Positions 1 to 5,237 of a stretch of DNA of 5,515 nucleotides are shown here, in pieces; the stretch's first letter is position 1; every line of letters starts with the position of its first letter. Under the pieces are notes generated by a model. That model did not search any database, was not told the DNA's origin, and saw only the letters and a list, made by a program, of their open reading frames with translations. Origin of the DNA: Candidatus Subteraquimicrobium carltonvillense (GTDB lineage: Bacteria; Actinomycetota; Aquicultoria; Subteraquimicrobiales; Subteraquimicrobiaceae); the NCBI GenBank assembly GCA_002339355.1, contig DDKQ01000017.1, positions 842 to 6,356 on the forward strand. Direction: 5' to 3'. The translations under genes and the position numbers were made by a program.

Positions 1-78
1 CCCGTAGACGCGACAGCGTTCTTGGGGGGTGTTTTCGGAGCACTTCACCCCGACCATGGTGTTAACCCATCTTGTTAA
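1..78 (+). CDS. C-terminal fragment of an unidentified upstream gene
   Basis: Frame 1 is open from the first base to a TAA at 76-78 and encodes 25 residues, with a hydrophobic, glycine-rich stretch (TAFLGGVFGALHPDHGVN) that reads like a real protein end. Frame 3 is also open, to a stop at 63-65, but gives an arginine/serine-rich string that looks less protein-like. Frame 2 stops at once. I do not recognise the family. If real, it ends 34 bases before the regulator gene, close enough for the two to be cotranscribed. The call rests only on composition and an open frame, so it is tentative. Confidence 0.4.
   Translation, partial: PVDATAFLGGVFGALHPDHGVNPSC
62..78. promoter_or_regulatory. Inverted repeat TTAAC-N7-GTTAA upstream of the regulator
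   Basis: TTAAC at 62-66 and GTTAA at 74-78 form a perfect 5+5 inverted repeat around 7 bases. A second, wider pair (GGTGT 58-62, ACACC 83-87) partly encloses it. It lies 34 bases before the start of the NrpR-like gene, where an autoregulatory operator or promoter element could sit. It also overlaps the stop codon of the presumed upstream gene. Five-base arms in AT-rich DNA can arise by chance, so this is weak. Confidence 0.2.
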
Positions 79-112
79 TAATACACCTCAATTTTTTGAA
101 GGGTGAAAATCC

Positions 113-1096
113 ATGGATCCAGAGGTTGAGAGGAAAATCGTCACGATTCTTAGGATATTGAGCACGGAAAAAGAACCCCTTGGAGCAAGTTTAATCTCAC
201 GTCGCCTCCGGGATTTTGGTATTAACCTAAGCGAAAGGGCGGTCAGGTACCACCTTAAGATCATGGATGAGAGGGGTTTAACCCAAGGGTTCGGAAAGCG
301 GGGGCGTGTAATCACAAAAAAGGGTTTAACTGAATTGAGGGATGCACTGGTCTCCGATAAGGTTGGTTTGATAATTTCAAAAATAGACGCGCTTTCCTGC
401 CGTACCACTTTAAATCCGGAGGAAAAAAGGGGGCGAATCATTTTAAACATTTCGTTTATACCGGAAAAAGATTTCCGTACTGCCCTAAGGGAAATGCGAG
501 ATATTTTCAAGATGAGGCTATGTATGAGTGATCTTGTGGCGGTGGCCTCCGGGGGAAAAGTTTTGGGAGATGTTGAAATCCCTCCAGGTAAAATTGGCTT
601 CGGCACGGTGTGTAGCATCACTTTAAATGGAGTTTTAGTTAATGCGGGAATTCCCGTTTATTCTAAATTTGGCGGGATTTTGCAAATGGATGATTTCAAA
701 CCGATGAGATTTACAGAACTCATAACATACGAGGGTACCTCCTTAGATCCCTTGGAAATCTTCATAAAAAGTAAGATGACGAGCGTGAGGGAGGTAGCAA
801 GAACTGGAACGGGAAAAATATTGGCCAGTTTCCGGGAAATCCCCGCAGTTGCTCTTGAGACTATGAGGAAGATGATCGAGAAATTAGAGGAAATAAATCT
901 TCACGGTGTGCTCGCCGTGGGTGAGCCAAGTCAACCCGTTTTGGAGATGTCCGTCGGTGTAGATCGAGTGGGAATGGTCGTAGTTGGGGGATTAAATCCA
1001 TTGGCTGCACTGGAAGAGATGGGCATTGAAACCCAAAGTAAAGCCATGAGTACGATGATAGATCTTGAGGAACTCAGGAGCTTCTGGGAACTTTAA
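113..1096 (+). CDS. nrpR: NrpR-like nitrogen regulator (winged helix + NrpR/DUF128 domain)
   Basis: This 327-residue cytoplasmic transcription regulator matches the NrpR family, which in methanogens represses nitrogen-assimilation genes and is released by 2-oxoglutarate. Residues 1-75 form a winged helix, with a recognition-helix segment near 40-57 (SERAVRYHLKIMDERGLTQ) followed by the wing (GKRGRVITKKG), very like NrpR N-termini. Residues 80-325 form one NrpR regulatory domain, with the motifs IGFGTVCSITLNGVLVNAG (162-180), GTGKILASFREIPA (232-245) and VGMVVVGGLNPLAALEEMG (286-304). Some archaeal NrpRs carry two such domains; this one has one. The ATG at 113 follows a purine-rich GAAGGGTGA site (98-106). 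The next gene, 83 bases on, is glutamate-synthase-like, so a role in nitrogen control fits. The family call is solid; effector and targets are inferred. Confidence 0.88.
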   Translation: MDPEVERKIVTILRILSTEKEPLGASLISRRLRDFGINLSERAVRYHLKIMDERGLTQGFGKRGRVITKKGLTELRDALVSDKVGLIISKIDALSCRTTLNPEEKRGRIILNISFIPEKDFRTALREMRDIFKMRLCMSDLVAVASGGKVLGDVEIPPGKIGFGTVCSITLNGVLVNAGIPVYSKFGGILQMDDFKPMRFTELITYEGTSLDPLEIFIKSKMTSVREVARTGTGKILASFREIPAVALETMRKMIEKLEEINLHGVLAVGEPSQPVLEMSVGVDRVGMVVVGGLNPLAALEEMGIETQSKAMSTMIDLEELRSFWEL

Positions 1097-1122
1097 ATAA
1101 CGCATAGTTTTTAAGGAGGTGA

Positions 1123-1176
1123 GTGAAAAGTTTTTATCCGGAAGGTAAATATCCCATGGGATATGAAAGGGGGTAA
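1123..1176 (+). other. Possible 17-codon leader ORF behind an orphan Shine-Dalgarno site
   Basis: TAAGGAGGTGA at 1112-1122 is a textbook full-length Shine-Dalgarno match, yet it lies about 60 bases before the next gene. The only usable start behind it is GTG at 1123, just 3 bases after GGAGG, giving the peptide VKSFYPEGKYPMGYERG and a TAA at 1174-1176. The ORF is in frame with the downstream glutamate-synthase-like gene, ends one codon before its ATG, and overlaps its ribosome binding site, so it could couple or modulate translation. The tight spacing argues against efficient initiation; an alternative GTG at 1119 gives only nine codons. It may equally be a relic. Confidence 0.2.
1149..1164. 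promoter_or_regulatory. Perfect 16-bp palindrome, candidate operator
   Basis: ATATCCCATGGGATAT is a perfect palindrome 15 bases before the ATG of the glutamate-synthase-like gene. An extra TATCC half-site lies at 1135-1139, 15 bases before the palindrome's own TATCC. Its position between an NrpR-like regulator and a nitrogen-assimilation-type gene makes it a candidate binding site for that regulator. The GGAA-N6-TTCC operator known for methanogen NrpR is not present in this gap, so if this is the site its sequence differs. An RNA hairpin just ahead of the ribosome binding site is the other possibility. Confidence 0.45.
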
Positions 1177-1179
1177 GAG

Positions 1180-2745
1180 ATGTCTTTAAGTAGACCAAAT
1201 GCAAGTGCTGCGACTGTGACCACGACCAGAGTTACACCTTCACCCACTTCTGGACTGTGTGTAACCTGTGTGGATGGTTGTCCGGGCTATTGCGAAGTGG
1301 GAAGATCCGCCGTTAGAGGGAGAGAAATTATCTACCCACACCCCTTTGGGAAAGTCATCGCTGGAGCGGAGAAAGATTATCCAGTTGATTTCTCTCACTT
1401 CAATATCCAGGGGAGCTGTGTCGGGGCTGCGGGTGTCGAGGCGGATCCGGATAAAGCCATCTTCCCTGCTGTGGATGTCTCCACCGAAATTGGCGCCCAG
1501 GGAAGAAAGATAAAGATGAAAGTCCCCTTCTTCACCGGTGCTCTGGGTTCCACCGAAGTAGCCAGGGTGAACTGGGAAGGCGCCGCCATCGCCGTTGCCA
1601 TAAGTGGAGCCGTACTCATCTGTGGGGAGAATGTTTGTGGCATGGACCCCAATACTGAGTTCAAAAATGGGAAAGTGATAAGATCTCCAGAGCTCGAGAG
1701 AAGGGTAAAGATTTACAAGGAATGGTATGAGGGCTATGGGACCATGCTCGTTCAAGCAAATGTTGAGGATACTCGCCTTGGTGTCCCCGAGTATGTAATA
1801 GAGAAACTGGGAGTCGAGGGAATTGAGATAAAGTGGGGGCAAGGAGCTAAATCCATCGGTGGGGAGGTTAAGCTGCCTACTCTGGAAAGGGCTCTTGAGC
1901 TCAAGCAGAGAGGATATATCGTTATTCCCGACCCCGAAGATTCCGCGGTTCAAGAGGCTTATAAAGCGGGAGGAATACGAGAATTCGAGAGGCACTCCCG
2001 CCTGGGAATGGTGGATGAAGAGTTCTTTTTAAAGGAAGTGGAAAGGCTAAAGAATATGGGCGCTAAGTACGTTACCCTCAAAACGGGTGCCTATAGACCT
2101 GCGGATTTAGCCCGGGCAGTGAAATTCGCCTCCGAAGCCAAAGTAGATCTCCTAACCGTGGACGGTGCCGGTGGCGGAACCGGAATGAGTCCATGGGTGA
2201 TGATGAACGAATGGGGAATCCCCACGGTTTATCTGGAGAGCCTTCTTTACAAATTCCTGAAGAGGCTGGAGGAGAAGGGAGCATTTGTCCCCAGCTGCGC
2301 CATAGCTGGGGGAATTGTCCTTGAGGATCAGATTTTTAAAGCCATTGCCTTGGGAGCTCCTTATATAAAGGCGGTGTGTATGGGTCGGGGTACCCTTACC
2401 GCGGCGATGGTGGGGAAGACCCAAGGACAGCTCCTCGAAGAAACGTATGGGAAAGGTAAGGAATATCAGGAAGCGCTCCTCCGCACCTTCATCGGGGCGG
2501 CGCAACTTAAGGAAAAATATGGAGAAGATTTCAAGAGGATACCACCGGCGGCAATAGCTGTCTATACCTACTATGACAGGATTGCCACTGGTCTTAGGCA
2601 GCTCATGGCCGGGGCTCGTAAATTCGCCCTCAACTTAATAGACCGAAATGACCTCGTCGCTCTAACGCGAGAAGCGGCGGAGGTTTCCGGGATCACTTAT
2701 GTAATGGAATCGGATATGGAAGAGGCGGAAAGGATTTTGGAATAA
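1180..2745 (+). CDS. FMN-binding glutamate-synthase-family protein (GltB central-domain type)
   Basis: This 521-residue protein matches the FMN-binding synthase domain of glutamate synthase, in the stand-alone form seen in archaea and anaerobic bacteria. Visible FMN-barrel motifs are GQGAKSIGGEVKLP (220-233), TLKTGAYRPADLARAV (299-314), the phosphate loop VDGAGGGTGMSPW (327-339) and AGGIVLEDQIFKAIALGA (376-393). It has no N-terminal glutamine amidotransferase domain and no GXGXG domain. The segment after the barrel, where glutamate synthases carry the three [3Fe-4S] cysteines, has only Cys400. Instead, Cys27, 30, 34 and 38 form a C-x2-C-x3-C-x3-C motif near the N-terminus that could bind an Fe-S cluster. 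The ATG at 1180 has AAAGGGGG (1166-1173) six bases upstream, and an in-frame TAA at 1174 rules out a longer start. The ferredoxin gene begins 10 bases after its stop. Family is secure; glutamate synthesis itself is not proven. Confidence 0.88.
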   Translation: MSLSRPNASAATVTTTRVTPSPTSGLCVTCVDGCPGYCEVGRSAVRGREIIYPHPFGKVIAGAEKDYPVDFSHFNIQGSCVGAAGVEADPDKAIFPAVDVSTEIGAQGRKIKMKVPFFTGALGSTEVARVNWEGAAIAVAISGAVLICGENVCGMDPNTEFKNGKVIRSPELERRVKIYKEWYEGYGTMLVQANVEDTRLGVPEYVIEKLGVEGIEIKWGQGAKSIGGEVKLPTLERALELKQRGYIVIPDPEDSAVQEAYKAGGIREFERHSRLGMVDEEFFLKEVERLKNMGAKYVTLKTGAYRPADLARAVKFASEAKVDLLTVDGAGGGTGMSPWVMMNEWGIPTVYLESLLYKFLKRLEEKGAFVPSCAIAGGIVLEDQIFKAIALGAPYIKAVCMGRGTLTAAMVGKTQGQLLEETYGKGKEYQEALLRTFIGAAQLKEKYGEDFKRIPPAAIAVYTYYDRIATGLRQLMAGARKFALNLIDRNDLVALTREAAEVSGITYVMESDMEEAERILE

Positions 2746-2755
2746 AGGAGGAGAT

Positions 2756-2980
2756 ATGCTGAATTTAATATGCCCTCAACATTGCCCTTCACCCTTTTGC
2801 GAGACTGCCTGTCCTACGGACGCCATCACCATTTCAGCCAAGGATAAAAACGTTTATGTGGATACGGATAAATGCAATAGATGCGGAATTTGCCGAATGG
2901 TGTGTATGACCTTGAGCCGGGATAAATCCCTCGAAGGCAAAAGACCCTGGATTTCCGAGGATTGGGTTACACCGACATAG
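2756..2980 (+). CDS. Small 2[4Fe-4S] ferredoxin
   Basis: This 74-residue cytoplasmic protein has eight cysteines placed for two [4Fe-4S] clusters. The second group is classical: Cys40, 43, 46 and 50 (C-x2-C-x2-C-x3-C, CNRCGICRMVC). The first is looser: Cys6, 10, 15 and 19 (C-x3-C-x4-C-x3-C-P), resembling the spaced motif of DmsB/HycB-type electron-transfer subunits rather than clostridial ferredoxin. A short tail follows the second motif. An AAAGGAGGAG ribosome binding site (2744-2753) overlaps the stop codon of the preceding gene, so translation is probably coupled. It most likely passes electrons between the NuoE-NuoF pair downstream and the FMN synthase-like protein upstream; that partnership is inferred from gene order. 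Confidence 0.88.
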   Translation: MLNLICPQHCPSPFCETACPTDAITISAKDKNVYVDTDKCNRCGICRMVCMTLSRDKSLEGKRPWISEDWVTPT

Positions 2981-3007
2981 GATTTTTGCAAAATTGGAGT
3001 TATATAA

Positions 3008-3475
3008 ATGAAAGAAGAGCTTTTGAGAAGAGTTTTGTCTTCCTATAAAGGAAGGAGAGGGGATCTCATTCCAATTTTGCAGGCGGTCCAGGCAAATTTT
3101 GGTCGCTTGCCCGAAGAAGCGATGCTTAAGATCGCAAGGTTTATTGGTATTCCTGAAAGCGAGGTCTATGCCGTAGCCACTTTTTATACTCAGTTCAGGC
3201 TCACACCTTTAGGTAGAAAACATGTTACGGCATGTCGAGGGACCGCCTGTCATATTCGTGGTGCACCTCAGATCCTTCAGGAGATAGAGAAAGCCGTTGG
3301 CATTAAGGAGGGGGAAGTAACGTCTGATCTGGAGTATTCTCTGGAAACCGTGGCTTGCATTGGCTGTTGCGCCTTAGCCCCATGCATCAGGATTAATAGG
3401 GATGTCCATGGTGAACTGACCCCAGAAAGGGTGGAAGAGCTTTTTCCCACCTCAAAACAATGTCACCCTGAGTGA
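3008..3475 (+). CDS. nuoE: NuoE/HydC-like [2Fe-2S] thioredoxin-fold subunit
   Basis: This 155-residue protein belongs to the 24-kDa subunit family (NuoE of complex I, HydC of NADH-linked hydrogenases and other flavin-based oxidoreductases). An N-terminal helical part holds the family motif GRLPEEAMLKIARFIGIPESEVYAVATFYTQF-type sequence at residues 32-63. A thioredoxin-like domain follows, with the [2Fe-2S] ligands Cys76 and Cys81 (ACRGTACHIRGA), Cys117 and Cys121 (CIGCCALAP); Cys120 is an extra cysteine. Length is normal for the family. The ATG at 3008 has GGAG at 2996-2999, 8 bases upstream, and lies 27 bases after the ferredoxin stop. The last five residues (QCHPE) and the TGA are encoded by an inverted repeat at 3461-3530, so the natural C-terminus has probably been replaced. 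With NuoF it should form an NADH-oxidising module; no other complex I genes are visible. Confidence 0.9.
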   Translation: MKEELLRRVLSSYKGRRGDLIPILQAVQANFGRLPEEAMLKIARFIGIPESEVYAVATFYTQFRLTPLGRKHVTACRGTACHIRGAPQILQEIEKAVGIKEGEVTSDLEYSLETVACIGCCALAPCIRINRDVHGELTPERVEELFPTSKQCHPE

Positions 3476-3530
3476 AGCGAAGGGGGCTCTAGAGAGGCCT
3501 TGGAGATTCTTCGCTACGCTCAGAATGACG
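3461..3530. repeat. Imperfect inverted repeat (MITE/REP-like) across the nuoE stop
   Basis: Two 21-base arms, 3462-3482 and 3509-3529, are inverted copies of one another matching at 17 of 21 positions; each shares the core CTGAGYGWAGCGAAG. About 26 bases lie between them, including the palindrome CTCTAGAG (3487-3494). From memory, repeats with a core like GTCATTCTGAG-GAAGCGAAG are dispersed in many bacterial genomes, so this is probably one member of a multicopy family, but only one copy is visible here. It supplies the nuoE stop codon (3473-3475) and fills most of the nuoE-nuoF gap. Transcribed, it could fold into a hairpin that alters mRNA stability or coupling between the two genes. No T-run follows, so it is not a typical intrinsic terminator. 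Confidence 0.75.
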
Positions 3531-3546
3531 GAGAGCAAGGAATGTG

Positions 3547-3552
3547 AAGGAG
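3547..3552 (+). promoter_or_regulatory. Ribosome binding site deciding the nuoF start
   Basis: AAGGAG lies six bases before ATG 3559. An in-frame GTG at 3544 would extend the protein by five residues, but the site itself would then be inside the coding sequence and nothing comparable precedes the GTG. The ATG is therefore preferred. Confidence 0.75.
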
Positions 3553-3558
3553 AGCAGG

Positions 3559-5184
3559 ATGTCCGATAGGAGATGCACGGTACTTATTTGCCAAGGAACG
3601 GGGTGTATATCGGGAGGAGCTGAACAAATCTTCTCTTCGCTGGAAAAAGAAGTGACGAGACTGAATTTAGAGGAAAGCGTTCAAATCAAACGCACCGGTT
3701 GTCATGGTTTCTGCCAACGGGGCCCTCTTGTTGTCATTGAGCCAGAGAGCATTTTCTACTCCAAAGTTAAACTGGATGATGTGCCCGACATCGTTCAATC
3801 TTTTTTACCAGGAGGAAAGCTTGTAGAGCGCCTCTTCTACCGTGATCCAGTTACCAGTAAACCCATACCTTACTATCGTGACGTTCCCTTTTACAGCAAG
3901 CAAGAGCGCACCGTGTTACGAAATTGTGGACATATCGACCCCGAGAATATTGGAGACTTCCTTGCCGTTGGTGGTTATGAGGCGCTGCGCAAGGCTCTTT
4001 TCGATATGACCCCTGAACAAGTCGTCGAGGAAGTGAAGCGCTCTGGGCTTCGAGGACTTGGTGGTGCCGGTTTTCCCACTGGGCAAAAATGGAAGGCTTG
4101 CCGTAGGGCAACTGGCGACGAGAAGTATGTAGTCTGCAATGGCGACGAGGGCGATCCGGGAGCATTTCAGGATCGCTCGGTTATAGAGGGAGACCCTCAT
4201 TCAGTCTTGGAGGGGATGATTATTGCCGGCTATGCTATTGGCGCTAAAAAGGGCTTCGTTTACGTGCGAGCCGAATATCCCCTGGCTGTGGATCGTTTGA
4301 AAATCGCCATCACCCAAGCGAGAGAAGAGGGATTCCTAGGCAAGGATATATTGGGCGGCGGATTTGATTTCGATATAAAGATTTTTCAAGGTGCTGGGGC
4401 TTTTGTTTGTGGGGAGTCCACAGCCTTGGTTCTCTCCATCCAAGGCAAGAGGGGTATGCCTAAACCCTTGCCCCGTCCCCGCACCGCGGAGAGGGGATTA
4501 TGGGATAAGCCAACCTTGCTCAACAACGTAAAAACCTTTGCCAACATCCCTCTCATCATCAATCGTGGCTGGAAATGGTTTGCCAGTAGGGGAACTGAAA
4601 AAAGCAAGGGCACTGCCATCTTTTCGCTCACGGGCAAGGTGGCTAATTGCGGTCTGATAGAAGTACCCATGGGAATCACCCTTCGGGAAATTATCCATGA
4701 TATCGGAGGGGGAATTCCCGGGGGGAAGGCTTTTAAGGCTGTTCAAACCGGCGGACCCTCAGGTGGTTGCCTCCCAGCGAGTTTCTGGGATATGCCGGTT
4801 GATTTTGACTCGCTCATCACCGCGGGCTCAATGATGGGTTCTGGAGGTATGGTGGTGATGGACGAGGACACCTGTATGGTCGATGTGGCTCGCTACTTTC
4901 TCGACTTCACTCGGAGAGAATCCTGCGGTCAGTGCATTCCCTGCCGGCTTGGAACGGAGCAGATGTTTGAAATTTTGAATGATATCACCAAAGGGCAGGG
5001 CAGACCGGAGGACATCGATTTGCTTTTAGAGCTGAGCGAGGCAATAATACATGGTTCCCTTTGTGCTCTGGGCAAGACTGCTCCAAATCCGGTGCTCACT
5101 ACGATTCGTTACTTTCGGGACGAATATGAAGCGCATATCGATGAAAAACGGTGTCCAGCCGGTGTGTGCAGTGAACTTACCTAA
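3559..5184 (+). CDS. nuoF: NuoF/HydB-like FMN- and NADH-binding subunit, C-terminus probably truncated
   Basis: This 541-residue cytoplasmic flavoprotein oxidises or reduces NAD(H) via FMN. Residues 1-90 are a thioredoxin-like [2Fe-2S] domain (Cys11, Cys16, Cys48, Cys52), as in HydB-type subunits and absent from E. coli NuoF. The NuoF core follows, with the flavin motifs GLRGLGGAGFPTGQKW (163-178) and NGDEGDPGAFQDR (194-206) and the nucleotide-site motif GAGAFVCGESTAL (278-290). An SLBB region lies near 353-410 (TGGPSGGCLPA, 397-407). The last conserved unit binds [4Fe-4S] through Cys456, 459, 462 and 502 (ESCGQCIPCRLGTEQM, SLCALGKTAPNPV). The protein ends four residues after CPAGVC (532-537). 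HydB-type relatives typically continue there into a 2[4Fe-4S] ferredoxin domain, and here a hairpin and DUF559 gene begin within about 30 bases of the stop, so loss by insertion is likely. FMN and NADH sites look intact. Confidence 0.9.
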   Translation: MSDRRCTVLICQGTGCISGGAEQIFSSLEKEVTRLNLEESVQIKRTGCHGFCQRGPLVVIEPESIFYSKVKLDDVPDIVQSFLPGGKLVERLFYRDPVTSKPIPYYRDVPFYSKQERTVLRNCGHIDPENIGDFLAVGGYEALRKALFDMTPEQVVEEVKRSGLRGLGGAGFPTGQKWKACRRATGDEKYVVCNGDEGDPGAFQDRSVIEGDPHSVLEGMIIAGYAIGAKKGFVYVRAEYPLAVDRLKIAITQAREEGFLGKDILGGGFDFDIKIFQGAGAFVCGESTALVLSIQGKRGMPKPLPRPRTAERGLWDKPTLLNNVKTFANIPLIINRGWKWFASRGTEKSKGTAIFSLTGKVANCGLIEVPMGITLREIIHDIGGGIPGGKAFKAVQTGGPSGGCLPASFWDMPVDFDSLITAGSMMGSGGMVVMDEDTCMVDVARYFLDFTRRESCGQCIPCRLGTEQMFEILNDITKGQGRPEDIDLLLELSEAIIHGSLCALGKTAPNPVLTTIRYFRDEYEAHIDEKRCPAGVCSELT

Positions 5185-5210
5185 ACAGTGGGTAGAAAGG
5201 CATTACAATT

Positions 5211-5233
5211 TCCTCCCCCTTGACGGGGGAGGA
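5211..5233. repeat. GC-rich perfect hairpin carrying the DUF559 ribosome binding site
   Basis: TCCTCCCCC (5211-5219) and GGGGGAGGA (5225-5233) are perfect 9-base inverted arms around the loop TTGAC. The right arm contains GGGGGAGG, which serves as the Shine-Dalgarno of the DUF559 gene starting at 5238, so folding would hide it. A second G-run (GGTGGGGGTG, 5237-5246) follows. From memory, C/G-run palindromes of this sort often flank DUF559 genes in bacterial genomes and may mark the end of the inserted unit. It could also weakly terminate nuoF transcription, but there is no T-run. Confidence 0.7.
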
Positions 5234-5237
5234 TTAG

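Noticed and set aside
26..51. GGGGTG/CACCCC inverted repeat as a terminator
   Set aside because: The 6-bp stem has a 14-base loop and no T-run, and it lies inside the probable coding end of the upstream gene.
88..621. Long minus-strand ORF opposite the NrpR-like gene
   Set aside because: It lies wholly against a clear conserved gene, has no recognisable motifs and no convincing ribosome binding site; it is a shadow, as are the other minus-strand frames opposite the gltB-like and nuoF genes.
1097..1135. Sigma-70 promoter before the gltB-like gene
   Set aside because: The gap has T-rich stretches, but I find no credible -35/-10 pair at proper spacing.
3530..3556. 8-bp direct repeat GGAGAGCA as a target-site duplication of the inverted repeat
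   Set aside because: Both copies lie to the right of the repeat; nothing similar lies to its left, so it does not flank the element.
3544..3558. GTG 3544 as the nuoF start
   Set aside because: AAGGAG at 3547-3552 is ideally placed for ATG 3559 and would be inside the coding sequence if GTG were used.
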